From NCBI GenBank assembly GCA_900547775.1, contig URHW01000009.1, positions 1-25,505 of the forward strand: DNA of 25,505 bases, in the 5' to 3' direction. Shown piece after piece: positions 14,639 to 23,224 of this stretch. Both the position numbers and the translations under genes were made by a program. The notes beneath the pieces were generated by a model. That model searched no databases. It was not told the DNA's origin and saw nothing but the letters and a program-made list of their open reading frames with translations. Source of the DNA: an uncultured Mycoplasmatota bacterium (GTDB taxonomy: Bacteria > Bacillota_I > Bacilli_A > RF39 > UBA660). Within the stretch, counting starts at the first letter, position 1, and every line of letters starts with the position of its first letter.

Positions 14639-17399
14639 AGCATCCGTTAGTTAATGTTCTAGTAAAACTTTTTGTTTTCCCATTATATGTTATATTATGG
14701 ATAATAGTATATGAACTATTACAGTCTAAACTTTTACAATCTATACTATTGTTATTTTGGTCTGAGCAATAGTTTTTAATATCTGCTTGATTTGTTACAT
14801 CTATACCATTGTTAACAACTTTAACAGGACTTTTATTTGTGTCATTATTAATCATATTGTAGTATTCAGATACTGTCATTTTACTGTTGCCATTTAGGGT
14901 GATTTCTGCGTTTCCTGAAGATGAGTTACCATCAGGATTAACTGTTACCGAGATACCGTTACTCATATTATTTTTGAATTTAGAATATGCTGATTTTACT
15001 GTAAATGTTGCTTTGCTACTAAGTAAGCCAGTGTATGTGAACTTGTTGTTTGTAGTAAATCCTAAATCTGTTGTGTTACCATTAACTGTAATATATACGT
15101 GATAACCATTTGTACCAATATTATTAGCATTATATGTTATACGTTCTTCGTAGTATTTATCACTCCAAGGTTTGTATCCTTCATCAAAATATTCTTTTAG
15201 ATAGGCTTCATCAATTGCTTTAGGTGTTGCTATATCTTCCCAAGATAGTTCTACAGCACCAAGTAAATAATTGGCTTTTAAATTTGTTGGGTTTTCTAAT
15301 TGACTAAATCTAAATGACTCTTCACTAGGAACAGTTCCCTTTTTGAAGTAAGCCGTTGTCCTTAAATTAGATGGGGTAGCTGCACTAGCAAGAGCAAGTG
15401 GTTCAGTACCAAGTTCTACTTCTGCAGTAACAACACTTGATGGTTGCTTCCATCTTGAGTTAGTTTCGAATATATCTTTAATAAGTTGTCTTACCATTGG
15501 TTTTTTAATTTTACCGGCATCACTATTTAATAGATAAGTTTCTTTAGTGGTTTCTTTGTAACCAATCCATAAGCCGATAGTGTAGTCTGGAGAGTAAACC
15601 ATTTGCCATGAGTCACCAATAACATCCCCTTTAATTCCTAAACTTTTAATATATTTTGAATCAATTGTAGATGTACCAGTTTTACTTGCAATGTCAGTTC
15701 CGGATTTAGAACCAGCTGATACGTAATTATTTGTAACAGCGTTTCTTAGTATTATATTAATCATATAAGCTGTTGCTTCACTCATTACTGTACGTTTTTC
15801 TGGTGTTACTGTATATACCTCACCAGTGTCTAGGAATTCAGCACTTGTGAATGAGTAAGGTTCTATATAAATGCCACCTCTAGCAAATGTTGCATATGCT
15901 GCTGCCATTTCAAGTGGGTTTGTACCATTAAATCCACCAATACTATGTGCTTCATTAATAAAACCATTTTCGTATTCTGGTGTAATTCCTAAGTTTGTTA
16001 CAAATGTTTTAATTTGGGATTGCGAAACAGCTTGAAATGCTTGAAGAGCAGGGATGTTTCTTGATGAACCTAGGGCAGTTTCGATTGTCATAATTCCTTT
16101 GTAACCGTTATCCCAGTTCTTTAAGTATCCACCGCCAGAGTAAGTATATTTGTCATCGATAATCATTTTACCAGTTGACCAGTTTAAATATTCAATTGCT
16201 GGACCATAATCGAATATTGGCTTTGCAGTTGAACCTGGGTGACGTTTAATCATTGTTGCATAGTTATATTCTCTTAATCTTTTTCTATTACGACCAGCAC
16301 CTACGGCAATAAGTGAGCCATTATCATTATCAACTATGGCAATACCGGCTTGAACTGTATCATTTAACCATTTGTACGTTGTACCATTATATATACTATT
16401 AATTGCTTCTTGTTTTTCTCTAACCATTGTTGTTTTAATTGACATTGGTGTTTCGTATGGATTCTTACCAGTTCTATCAATTACTTCTTCAACTACTGTA
16501 TCAATGAATCCTTGAAATTGGTTTGTTGTGCTTTCACTTTCAACTAGTAAACTTTTAAGTGGAATAGATTTAGCAATTTCACATTCTTCTTCACTAATAT
16601 AACCATGTCTTTTCATTAGGTTAAGTACTTGATTTCTTCTTGATTCTGCTTTTTCTGGATAATCAAAAGGGTCATAAGCAACCGGTGCTTGGAATAGTCC
16701 AGCGATTGTTGCTGCTTCTGGTAAAGATAATTCACTAGCACTTTTACCAAAGTATACTTGACTAGCTTGTTCTATACCATATGAACCACTACCTAAATAA
16801 GGAATGTTTACATAAAATTCAATTAATTGTTCTTTAGAGTATTTTTTTTCAAGGACGAATACTGATAAGTAGACATCGGTAAATTTACGAATAATACCTT
16901 TAATACCAGATGCTTCACTGTTAGTAAGTCTTTGTTTTGCAACTTGCATTGTTAGAGTAGAGGCACCACCAGCACCACTTTGACCAAATACTTGACCAAT
17001 TGTCGCTTTTAAAAATCTTGCCATATCAACACCACTATGTTGGAAATATCTGGAATCTTCTGTAGCAACTAGGGCATCGATGAATACTTCTGGAAGTTCA
17101 TCGTATGTAACTTTTTGTCTGTTTTCAGTACCAAGTCTTGCAAGTTCTTCACCCTTACTATCAAATAGGATAGATGCTTCTTTTGTATATAGACTTTGAG
17201 GATCAAATTTAGGCGCTGCAATAACTACATAGATGAAAAAAGCAAGCCCACAAGCAAATCCACCAACAAGAAGAAGCATTATAACTATAAGTACTTTTTC
17301 AAAGATGTTTCCTTTCTGCCAGTTCTTTTTGAACTGACTAGTTGTTATATTTTCTTTTTTTACCTTATTAACTTTTCTTTTAAGTTTAATCTTTTTCAT
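14637..17399 (-). CDS. ponA: Class A penicillin-binding protein (glycosyltransferase/transpeptidase)
   Basis: A 920-residue bifunctional peptidoglycan synthase. It has a basic cytoplasmic tail, one membrane helix (about 34-62), then the GT51 domain with catalytic E114 (TEDSRYFQHSGVD) and GGASTLTMQVAK near 144-155. The transpeptidase domain has all three motifs: S390-T-A-K393 (HPGSTAKP), S446-R-N448 and K573-T-G. About 200 residues follow: a fibronectin-III-like stretch (LKANYLLGAVELSWEDI to FTVKSAYSKF), then a tail with clustered cysteines (NYCSDQ, DCKSLDCNSS, final Cys) unusual for PBPs. AAGGAGG precedes the ATG by about 7 nt. The start overlaps the recU stop (ATGA), the conserved recU-ponA operon of Bacilli. 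Confidence 0.95.
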   Translation of the reverse strand: MKKIKLKRKVNKVKKENITTSQFKKNWQKGNIFEKVLIVIMLLLVGGFACGLAFFIYVVIAAPKFDPQSLYTKEASILFDSKGEELARLGTENRQKVTYDELPEVFIDALVATEDSRYFQHSGVDMARFLKATIGQVFGQSGAGGASTLTMQVAKQRLTNSEASGIKGIIRKFTDVYLSVFVLEKKYSKEQLIEFYVNIPYLGSGSYGIEQASQVYFGKSASELSLPEAATIAGLFQAPVAYDPFDYPEKAESRRNQVLNLMKRHGYISEEECEIAKSIPLKSLLVESESTTNQFQGFIDTVVEEVIDRTGKNPYETPMSIKTTMVREKQEAINSIYNGTTYKWLNDTVQAGIAIVDNDNGSLIAVGAGRNRKRLREYNYATMIKRHPGSTAKPIFDYGPAIEYLNWSTGKMIIDDKYTYSGGGYLKNWDNGYKGIMTIETALGSSRNIPALQAFQAVSQSQIKTFVTNLGITPEYENGFINEAHSIGGFNGTNPLEMAAAYATFARGGIYIEPYSFTSAEFLDTGEVYTVTPEKRTVMSEATAYMINIILRNAVTNNYVSAGSKSGTDIASKTGTSTIDSKYIKSLGIKGDVIGDSWQMVYSPDYTIGLWIGYKETTKETYLLNSDAGKIKKPMVRQLIKDIFETNSRWKQPSSVVTAEVELGTEPLALASAATPSNLRTTAYFKKGTVPSEESFRFSQLENPTNLKANYLLGAVELSWEDIATPKAIDEAYLKEYFDEGYKPWSDKYYEERITYNANNIGTNGYHVYITVNGNTTDLGFTTNNKFTYTGLLSSKATFTVKSAYSKFKNNMSNGISVTVNPDGNSSSGNAEITLNGNSKMTVSEYYNMINNDTNKSPVKVVNNGIDVTNQADIKNYCSDQNNNSIDCKSLDCNSSYTIIHNITYNGKTKSFTRTLTNGC

Positions 17400-17962
17400 A
17401 AAATTTCCTCCTTTTTGCTAATAAGTGAATCTAACACAGGTATATAATCTAATGTTGGATTGAATTTCAATTTTATTTCTAAACCATTATTTTTAATAAA
17501 ATCGAATGGTATGCTTTTTCTATCATTATTATTTACAAATTTTATTAAAACATTTCCGTCTAAAATAAAAAATCTATCATTCATTTCAATTATTAAAAAA
17601 CTTATTCCTTTATGCTTTAAGACTCTATCAATATGAAGTAGTTGGTGTTTATGGATGTTTGCTAAAGGAAAACTTGTCTTGCTTTTGGAACTTTTGGCAT
17701 CGAAATCTAAATAGTATCCTTTGTAAACTCCAGTGTAGTCTAGAGTAGATTTTTCTCTTAAGACACCTTCAATGTATTCTGTTTTACCTTTGTAAGAGAC
17801 TTTTTTAATTTCAACGGGAGTTGGTTTTTTATAAATTACGGCAATGTCATTATCTAAATAATATTTGTTTGCTTCATTTATAAGGTTTTCTAAATCCATT
17901 CCACGTCTAGCATAACTTACAGGTTTTTGATAAGCCTTTTTGGCCTTGCCTGGATAGAGCAT
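17396..17962 (-). CDS. recU: Holliday junction resolvase RecU
   Basis: Endonuclease resolving Holliday junctions in homologous recombination and chromosome segregation; a Gram-positive counterpart of RuvC. The 188 residues include hallmarks ARRGMDLENLINEANKYYL, AVIYKKPTPVEI, the catalytic core LDYTGVYKGYYLDFDAKSSK with TSFPLANIHKHQ, and GLEIKLKFNPTLDYIPVLDS. These run parallel to B. subtilis RecU. I place the start at ATG 17960-17962 after GGTGG. The longer TTG start at 17974 would lie only about 4 nt beyond the TATAAT (complement of 17979-17984), so it cannot be on the transcript. It overlaps the PBP gene by 4 bp. Confidence 0.95.
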   Translation of the reverse strand: MLYPGKAKKAYQKPVSYARRGMDLENLINEANKYYLDNDIAVIYKKPTPVEIKKVSYKGKTEYIEGVLREKSTLDYTGVYKGYYLDFDAKSSKSKTSFPLANIHKHQLLHIDRVLKHKGISFLIIEMNDRFFILDGNVLIKFVNNNDRKSIPFDFIKNNGLEIKLKFNPTLDYIPVLDSLISKKEEIL

Positions 17963-17978
17963 TATAACCACCAATATA

Positions 17979-17984
17979 ATTATA
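17979..17984 (-). promoter_or_regulatory. -10 element of the recU-ponA operon
   Basis: A perfect TATAAT on the minus strand, followed by TATATTGGTGG and the recU ATG after only about 16 nt. The -35 is weak. The same downstream string TATAATTATATTGG occurs at the cca promoter (12265-12278). Confidence 0.5.
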
Positions 17985-18023
17985 CTTAAAAAATGGGATA
18001 ATTTCTATAAATAGTCATATAAT

Positions 18024-18052
18024 TTGCATTTTTTTACACTATTTTATATAAT
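18024..18052 (+). promoter_or_regulatory. Promoter of engB
   Basis: TTGCAT (18024-18029), a 17-bp spacer and TATAAT (18047-18052). This is divergent from the recU promoter in the same intergenic space. Confidence 0.7.
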
Positions 18053-18080
18053 AAAGATGCAAATGTTAAAAGGAGCTTAT

Positions 18081-18671
18081 ATGAAAATTGAAAATTCGAA
18101 TTTAAATGTTATTGCGGTTAGAACTAGTCAGTACCCTAATGATGGGAAGAAAGAGTTTTTGCTTGTTGGTCGCAGTAATGTAGGGAAAAGTAGTTTTATA
18201 AATACTTTATTAGGTAGAAAGAATTATGCGAAAACTAGTAGTACGCCAGGTAAAACGCAGACTCTTAATTTCTATATATGTAATGATGAGTTTTATTTAG
18301 TGGATGTGCCTGGTTATGGGTATGCGCAAAGGGATAAGGTTACACAGAAGAAATTTGGCTTAATGATTGAGGAATACCTTAAAACAAGAGAAAATTTAAT
18401 GAGAGTATTTATGCTTGTTGATAGTCGTATGAAACCTACAGAAAATGATGTTTTGATGTATAATTATTTGAAGTATTTTAATATTAAGACAACTATCGTA
18501 GCAACTAAGTATGATAAGTTAAAAGCAAAGGATCGTGATAAGAATATTAAGAATGTTGCTAGTACTCTTAATTTAGTGGAAGATGATAAGGTAATTGCTT
18601 TTTCTTCAGTTACTAAGAAGGGTAGAGATGAAGTTTTAAATATTATTAAAGAGGCGTTAGATGAAGAATAA
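18081..18671 (+). CDS. engB: Ribosome-biogenesis GTPase EngB/YsxC
   Basis: An essential GTPase for 50S subunit assembly. At 196 residues it matches B. subtilis YsxC (195). G1 is GRSNVGKSSFIN, followed by the family signature TSSTPGKTQTLNFY (G2), DVPGYGYAQ (G3), TKYDK (G4) and FSSVTKKG (G5). I chose ATG 18081 because AAGGAG lies 6-7 nt upstream and the promoter is at 18024-18052; a longer frame starting at 18024 would begin within the promoter. Its 3' end overlaps the prepilin-like gene by 11 bp. Confidence 0.96.
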   Translation: MKIENSNLNVIAVRTSQYPNDGKKEFLLVGRSNVGKSSFINTLLGRKNYAKTSSTPGKTQTLNFYICNDEFYLVDVPGYGYAQRDKVTQKKFGLMIEEYLKTRENLMRVFMLVDSRMKPTENDVLMYNYLKYFNIKTTIVATKYDKLKAKDRDKNIKNVASTLNLVEDDKVIAFSSVTKKGRDEVLNIIKEALDEE

Positions 18672-19098
18672 AAAAGGTTTTACGTTAGTGGAATTACTAG
18701 CAGTAATTGTAGTACTTAGTTTAGTTATGATTATAGCGATACCAGCGATTACCAAGAATACTAGTAGTGCTAAAAAGGCAATTTTAAAGACAAAAGTTAA
18801 TTTGATTGTAGATGAGTCTGTAATTTGGGGTGAGGATAATTTAAATTATTTTTTAACTTCGAATAAAGGACCGCTTAAGTCATGTACTGGTGAAGATATA
18901 ATTACTTGTGAAATAACATTTAATGATTTGGCTGAGGCTGGATATATAAAGTATGATAATGAGGAAGAGAAACTTATTACTGATCCAACTAAAAAAAAGA
19001 ATAGTTTAAATGATGAAGTTATTTTACTTACATATAATAAAAGTTCGAAAAAGGTGAGTAGTTCACTTAAAGATCCGTCACTTATTAAAGATAATTAG
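18661..19098 (+). CDS. Type IV prepilin-like protein
   Basis: A 145-residue protein with a textbook class III (prepilin) signal: a short basic leader MKNKKG, cut after Gly6, then FTLVELLAVIVVLSLVMIIA with Glu5 of the mature protein (E11). This is a ComGC/pseudopilin-type N-terminus processed by a PilD/ComC peptidase. The rest (about 30-145) is a small, soluble domain with a Cys pair (KSCTGED and ITCEITF) and no recognised family. It is an orphan, with no pilus ATPase, membrane platform or peptidase nearby. It is translationally coupled to engB, its ATG lying 11 bp inside that gene, and is followed by a strong terminator. Confidence 0.85.
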   Translation: MKNKKGFTLVELLAVIVVLSLVMIIAIPAITKNTSSAKKAILKTKVNLIVDESVIWGEDNLNYFLTSNKGPLKSCTGEDIITCEITFNDLAEAGYIKYDNEEEKLITDPTKKKNSLNDEVILLTYNKSSKKVSSSLKDPSLIKDN

Positions 19099-19101
19099 TA
19101 G

Positions 19102-19128
19102 AAAAACCCAAACAAGGGTTTTTATTTT
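19102..19128 (+). terminator. Rho-independent terminator after the prepilin gene
   Basis: AAAAACCC (19102-19109) pairs with GGGTTTTT (19116-19123) around a 6-nt loop, followed by ATTTT. It lies 4 bp past the stop codon. Confidence 0.85.
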
Positions 19129-19173
19129 GGCTTATTTATGATAGAATATTGGAGAAAAAAAGAGGTGTTGTTT

Positions 19174-20487
19174 ATGAGAAAAACTGTATGTTTGATTGGT
19201 AGACCAAATACTGGTAAGTCTACTTTATTTAATCGTCTTATAAATGAAAAGAAATCTATTATTGATGATGCTCCAGGCGTAACAAGAGATCGCATTTATG
19301 GAATAGTTAATTATGGAAATAAAAGTTTTCAACTTATTGATACTGGTGGTATTGATTTAGCAAAAGAAGATTTTAACCATAATATTAAAATGCAAGCTGA
19401 ACTAGCAATTGATGAGAGTGATGTTATTGTTTTTGTAATTGATGGTAAAACTGATTTAACTAGTAATGATTTACTTATTAGTGAGAATTTAAAAAGAACT
19501 AAGAAAAAGGTAATTGTTGCGGTTAATAAGTTAGATGAAACACATCAAAATAATTTAATGTATAACTTTTATGAACTTGGTTTTGATACGTATTTACCTA
19601 TTAGTGCTGAGCATAATAAGGGAATTAATGCTTTATTAGCTGAGATTACTAAGGAGTTTCCTGATTATACTACTGAAGAAGAGGATGCTACTTTAAAGTT
19701 TTCAATTATTGGTAGACCTAATGTAGGTAAGAGTTCTTTAATTAATGCTCTTTTAAATGAGGATAGAGCTATTGTATCAAATATTGCTGGTACTACAAGA
19801 GATGCTATAGATACTAAGTTTACTTATGAAAAGAAAGATTATATTGTTATAGATACTGCTGGTATGCGTAAGAAGGGACGTATTTATGAGAATATTGAAA
19901 AGTATAGTTTAATTAGAAGTATGAAAGCCATTGATAGATCTGATGTGTGCGTTCTGGTAATTAATGCTGAAGAAGGAATAATAGAGCATGATAAACATAT
20001 AGCATCATATGCATTAGATGCTGGTAAAGCAATGGTTATTGTTGTAAATAAGTGGGATGTAGTAGAGAATAAAGATGAAGAGATGAAAAAGTGGATAGCA
20101 AATATTAGAGCTAATTTTCAGTTTATTCCATATGTTAATATCGTTTTCTTATCTGCTAAAACTAAGTCAAGAATTCACACATTAATGCCAGAGATTATTA
20201 GAGCGTATGAAAGTGCGACTAAAGAAATTAAGACTAGTGTTCTAAATGATATTATTAGGGAAGCAGTTGCTATGCATGAACCACCTAGTTATAAAGGAAA
20301 GAGACTTAAAATATATTTTGTTAATCAATGCGATACAAGACCTCCAAAGTTTGAGTTTCAAGTAAATAACAAAGGACTTCTTCATTTTAGTTATGAAAGA
20401 TATTTAGAAAATCAAATTAGAAATAATATTGATTTAACTGGTACACCAATTATTTTGAAGTTTACAAATAAAGGTGATAAAGAATGA
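19174..20487 (+). CDS. der: Ribosome-assembly GTPase Der (EngA)
   Basis: An essential tandem-GTPase that acts in 50S maturation. At 437 residues it equals the usual size (436 in B. subtilis). The first G domain (GRPNTGKSTLFN, DDAPGVTRDR, DTGGID, NKLD) and second (GRPNVGKSSLIN, NIAGTTRDAID, DTAGMRKKG, NKWD) are both intact. They are followed by a KH-like C-terminal domain (about 350-437; MHEPPSYKGKRLKIYF, CDTRPPKFEFQV). ATG 19174 has GAGGTG at 6 nt; the longer frame from 19138 adds an unlikely extension. It heads a run of closely packed genes to trmD, the next one starting within its stop codon (ATGA). Confidence 0.96.
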   Translation: MRKTVCLIGRPNTGKSTLFNRLINEKKSIIDDAPGVTRDRIYGIVNYGNKSFQLIDTGGIDLAKEDFNHNIKMQAELAIDESDVIVFVIDGKTDLTSNDLLISENLKRTKKKVIVAVNKLDETHQNNLMYNFYELGFDTYLPISAEHNKGINALLAEITKEFPDYTTEEEDATLKFSIIGRPNVGKSSLINALLNEDRAIVSNIAGTTRDAIDTKFTYEKKDYIVIDTAGMRKKGRIYENIEKYSLIRSMKAIDRSDVCVLVINAEEGIIEHDKHIASYALDAGKAMVIVVNKWDVVENKDEEMKKWIANIRANFQFIPYVNIVFLSAKTKSRIHTLMPEIIRAYESATKEIKTSVLNDIIREAVAMHEPPSYKGKRLKIYFVNQCDTRPPKFEFQVNNKGLLHFSYERYLENQIRNNIDLTGTPIILKFTNKGDKE

Positions 20488-21410
20488 AAAAGAAAATAAT
20501 ATTTGTTGTTACGCTGCTTTTAATTGCAGGTTTGACGTTCTTTTTGATCTTTAAGTTAAGAAGTGATGATAATTCTAAAATACAAAATGATGAGTTTTAT
20601 GCAGTAGTAAGAGAAAGTTATGCTGGTTATGCTTTAGTTAAACCTTTAGATGAAGATGTAGGATATGATATTTTAAGTGTGTCTGTAAAGAATTTAAAGG
20701 TTGGAGATATTATTAGGTTAAAGGTAAAAAATATTAAGGAGATATATCCTCCTGAGGCTGAGGTTCTGGAAGTGGAAGTGTTACAGACAGATAAGATATC
20801 TGATTTAGATGGTAATGATACAATTATAGAAGAAATAACTACTACAAAAAGTGCTGAACGAGTAAGTAATGAAACTACAAATAAAGTAACTACAACTACT
20901 AAAATTATTAGTGCAACAACAAAAACTACTACTAAGAAAAATGATAATAAGAGTGCAGATGATGAAGTTCTTGCTTATTTTAATAATCAAGTTAATACTG
21001 CTGATGATAAGTCTAAAGGCACTTTAAAAAGCACTTTTATAAAAGTAGTTGATTTTATATTTTATGATAAGGATATAAATGGATATTATTTTAAGGATTT
21101 AACTGCTTCTGCTAAGTTAAAAGTTATAAGTTTAGCGTTAAAGTTGGATGCTATAATAGATAAGCATTTTCCAGGATATAAAGAAGAGTTATCTAGTAGT
21201 TATGCAAAAGCAAAAGATAGTCTTATTACATTATATTTAAACCTTACAAGTGAATTTTGCAAAAATAATGGTGCGACATGTGAGAGTGCTAAAAATGATT
21301 TTGCACTTTTAAAGGAAAGTTTGAATTTAAGCTGGGATGTAATTAGTAGTCTTGCTAAAAGTGGAACTACAAAAATAAAAGAATGGTATGAGATATTTAG
21401 TGGAAAATAA
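20484..21410 (+). CDS. Hypothetical membrane-anchored protein with Thr-rich linker
   Basis: A 308-residue protein I do not recognise. It has an N-terminal membrane/signal anchor (about 4-23, IIFVVTLLLIAGLTFFLIF) and a small beta-rich domain (about 38-100: FYAVVRESYAGYALVKPL, VKNLKVGDIIRLKV, AEVLEVEVL) that looks OB-fold-like. A low-complexity Thr/Lys linker (about 115-155, many TTT) follows, then an alpha-helical C-terminal domain (about 160-305) with one Cys pair (FCKNNGATC). The architecture fits an extracytoplasmic protein. Its ATG overlaps the der stop (ATGA), and it overlaps the next gene by 23 bp if that starts at 21388, so it belongs to the der operon. Confidence 0.75.
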   Translation: MKKKIIFVVTLLLIAGLTFFLIFKLRSDDNSKIQNDEFYAVVRESYAGYALVKPLDEDVGYDILSVSVKNLKVGDIIRLKVKNIKEIYPPEAEVLEVEVLQTDKISDLDGNDTIIEEITTTKSAERVSNETTNKVTTTTKIISATTKTTTKKNDNKSADDEVLAYFNNQVNTADDKSKGTLKSTFIKVVDFIFYDKDINGYYFKDLTASAKLKVISLALKLDAIIDKHFPGYKEELSSSYAKAKDSLITLYLNLTSEFCKNNGATCESAKNDFALLKESLNLSWDVISSLAKSGTTKIKEWYEIFSGK

Positions 21411-22023
21411 GATAATACTTGATGATAATGTAATAACGTATATAATTGTACCTAAAAGAATTAAGAATATTTATTTTAGATTTAAAGAAGACGGTAAACT
21501 TTATGTTTCTGGACCTAGTAGAATCCAAAAGAATATTGAAAGATTGCTTTTGCAAAATAAGGGTAATATCTTAAAACTTTATGAAAAAATTATGACTAAG
21601 AAAGATAAACCGATAACTTATTTAGGTAAAGAATTAGATTTAATTATTACAAATGCTAAGCCGGCTTTATATGATGATGTTATATATGCTGAAAGTAAGG
21701 ATGCTGCTTTAAATTATCTTTATAAGCAAAGTTTGCCTTATTTTGAAAAGAGAGTAGATGTTTTAAAACAAGAATTTGATAACTTACCTAACTTTAGGGT
21801 TAGAACAAGACTTATGAAAACTAAATGGGGAGTATGTAATATAAGTTCTATGACAGTAACTTTAAATGTAACTTTGATAACGAAAAGAGAAGATTTAATA
21901 GATTATGTAATTATTCATGAGTTATCACATTTTAAGCATATGAATCATAGTGCTGCTTTCTGGGATGAAGTTGGAAGACATTATCCTGATTATAAAAGAG
22001 CAAGAAAGGAATTAAATGCATGA
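21388..22023 (+). CDS. YgjP/DUF45-type zinc metallopeptidase-like protein
   Basis: A 211-residue protein of the YgjP-like (PF01863, WLM/SprT-related) family. Conserved parts are the N-terminal beta strands (YIIVPKRIKNIYFRF), TRLMKTKWGVCN (the family's WGSC box) and the metal site HELSHFKHMNHSAAFW, that is HExxH plus a downstream His. The function is not established; homologues are predicted zinc hydrolases. The start is uncertain: ATG 21388 lies inside the preceding gene with only a weak ribosome site, and GTG 21400 is equally possible. Its stop overlaps the next start (ATGA at 22020-22023), so it is part of the der operon. Confidence 0.85.
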   Translation: MRYLVENKIILDDNVITYIIVPKRIKNIYFRFKEDGKLYVSGPSRIQKNIERLLLQNKGNILKLYEKIMTKKDKPITYLGKELDLIITNAKPALYDDVIYAESKDAALNYLYKQSLPYFEKRVDVLKQEFDNLPNFRVRTRLMKTKWGVCNISSMTVTLNVTLITKREDLIDYVIIHELSHFKHMNHSAAFWDEVGRHYPDYKRARKELNA

Positions 22024-22733
22024 TTATAGAGTCATTAAATAATGAGAAGATAAAATATTATACTAAATTACAAAATAAGAAGTATCGTGAAGAAACGGGA
22101 CTTTATATTGCACCTGGAGAGCATCTTGTTAGGGAAGCTCTAGCCTTAGACTTAGTAAAGGATGTTTTTCTTTTAGAAGGCGAAGAGAATACTTATGGTA
22201 ATGTTACTTATGTTAAGGAAACTGTAATGAAAAAGTTATCGGGATTAGAAAGTGCACCTAAAGTGCTTGCTGTTGTTAGAAAAAATGTTTCTAATGAGAT
22301 TACTGGTAATGTTGTTATTTTAGATGATTTAAGAGATCCTGGGAATATTGGAACAATTATACGTAGTGCAGTAGCATTTAATTATGAAACAATTATAATA
22401 AGCCCAAATTCAGCAGATGTTTATAATATTAAGACAATAAGAGCAACTGAAGGAATGCTTTATAAAATAAATATCGTTATTAAAGATCTAAATGAAATAA
22501 TTCCTGATTTAAAGAATAAAGGTTATAAAATTGTTGGAACTGACGTTCAAAAAGGAAGCCATCCATATAAAATAAGTGGTGCTCATGCACTGATTATAGG
22601 CTCAGAAGCAAAAGGTATGAGTAATGATGTAAAAAAATTATGTGATGAATTTTTCTATATTCCAATGAGTGAAAAGTGTGAAAGTTTAAATGCTGGCGTG
22701 TCAGCAAGTATTCTTATGTATACACAATTATAA
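22020..22733 (+). CDS. TrmH/SpoU-family RNA 2'-O-methyltransferase
   Basis: A 237-residue SPOUT methyltransferase using S-adenosylmethionine. The N-terminal substrate-binding part (about 1-85, IESLNNEKIKYYTKLQNKKY) is typical of RlmB/YsgA-like enzymes. The C-terminal knot has motif 1 (LDDLRDPGNIGTIIRSA), motif 2 (ALIIGSEAKGMS) and motif 3 (IPMSEKCESLNAGVSASILM). The target is probably 23S rRNA but cannot be fixed from the sequence. The ATG overlaps the previous stop. The gene ends 10 bp before rimM, another ribosome-maturation gene. Confidence 0.92.
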   Translation: MIIESLNNEKIKYYTKLQNKKYREETGLYIAPGEHLVREALALDLVKDVFLLEGEENTYGNVTYVKETVMKKLSGLESAPKVLAVVRKNVSNEITGNVVILDDLRDPGNIGTIIRSAVAFNYETIIISPNSADVYNIKTIRATEGMLYKINIVIKDLNEIIPDLKNKGYKIVGTDVQKGSHPYKISGAHALIIGSEAKGMSNDVKKLCDEFFYIPMSEKCESLNAGVSASILMYTQL

Positions 22734-22743
22734 GAGGTAGGTT

Positions 22744-23223
22744 ATGAATATAGTAATTGGTAAAATAGTAAATACTTTTGGTATTAAAGGTGAACTTAAA
22801 ATAGTTAGTAATTTTGAAATGGCTAATCGTGCCTTTAAAAAAGGAAACAAAATAATTATTAATAATAAAGAACGTTTGATAACAAATTCTAGATTTCATC
22901 ATCATAATTATTTAGTAGAGATAGATAATATTAAAAATATTAATGAAGTAACATATTTAATTGGAGCAAAAGTATCAATAAATAAAGATGAACTTAAATT
23001 AGAAGAAAATGAATACTTAATGTGTGAACTTGATGGGTATGACGTATATAATGGAGATAAATATGTTGGTAATGTAGAAGAAGTTGTAATAAATGAAGTT
23101 AATCCTTTAATTAAAGTTAATGGACATTATATTCCGCTTCAAAAAAACTTTATTAAAAAAGTAGACGTAAATAGCAAAAAAATAATTTGTCAAAATATTG
23201 ATGAATTAGTAAAAGAGGGATAA
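22744..23223 (+). CDS. rimM: 16S rRNA processing protein RimM
   Basis: A chaperone for 30S-subunit head maturation that binds S19. It is 159 residues (B. subtilis 174). The N-terminal barrel starts with IGKIVNTFGIKGELKI, the family signature, and the C-terminal PRC-barrel-like domain includes LDGYDVYNGDKYVGNVEEV and HYIPLQKNFIKKVD. AGAGGTAGG precedes the ATG. trmD begins one base after its stop, the classic rimM-trmD pair. Confidence 0.96.
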   Translation: MNIVIGKIVNTFGIKGELKIVSNFEMANRAFKKGNKIIINNKERLITNSRFHHHNYLVEIDNIKNINEVTYLIGAKVSINKDELKLEENEYLMCELDGYDVYNGDKYVGNVEEVVINEVNPLIKVNGHYIPLQKNFIKKVDVNSKKIICQNIDELVKEG

Positions 23224-23224
23224 C

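Noticed and set aside
20880..20940. ACT-rich stretch in the gene at 20484 as a DNA repeat
   Set aside because: It is a low-complexity Thr/Lys linker with irregular codons, not a regular tandem repeat.
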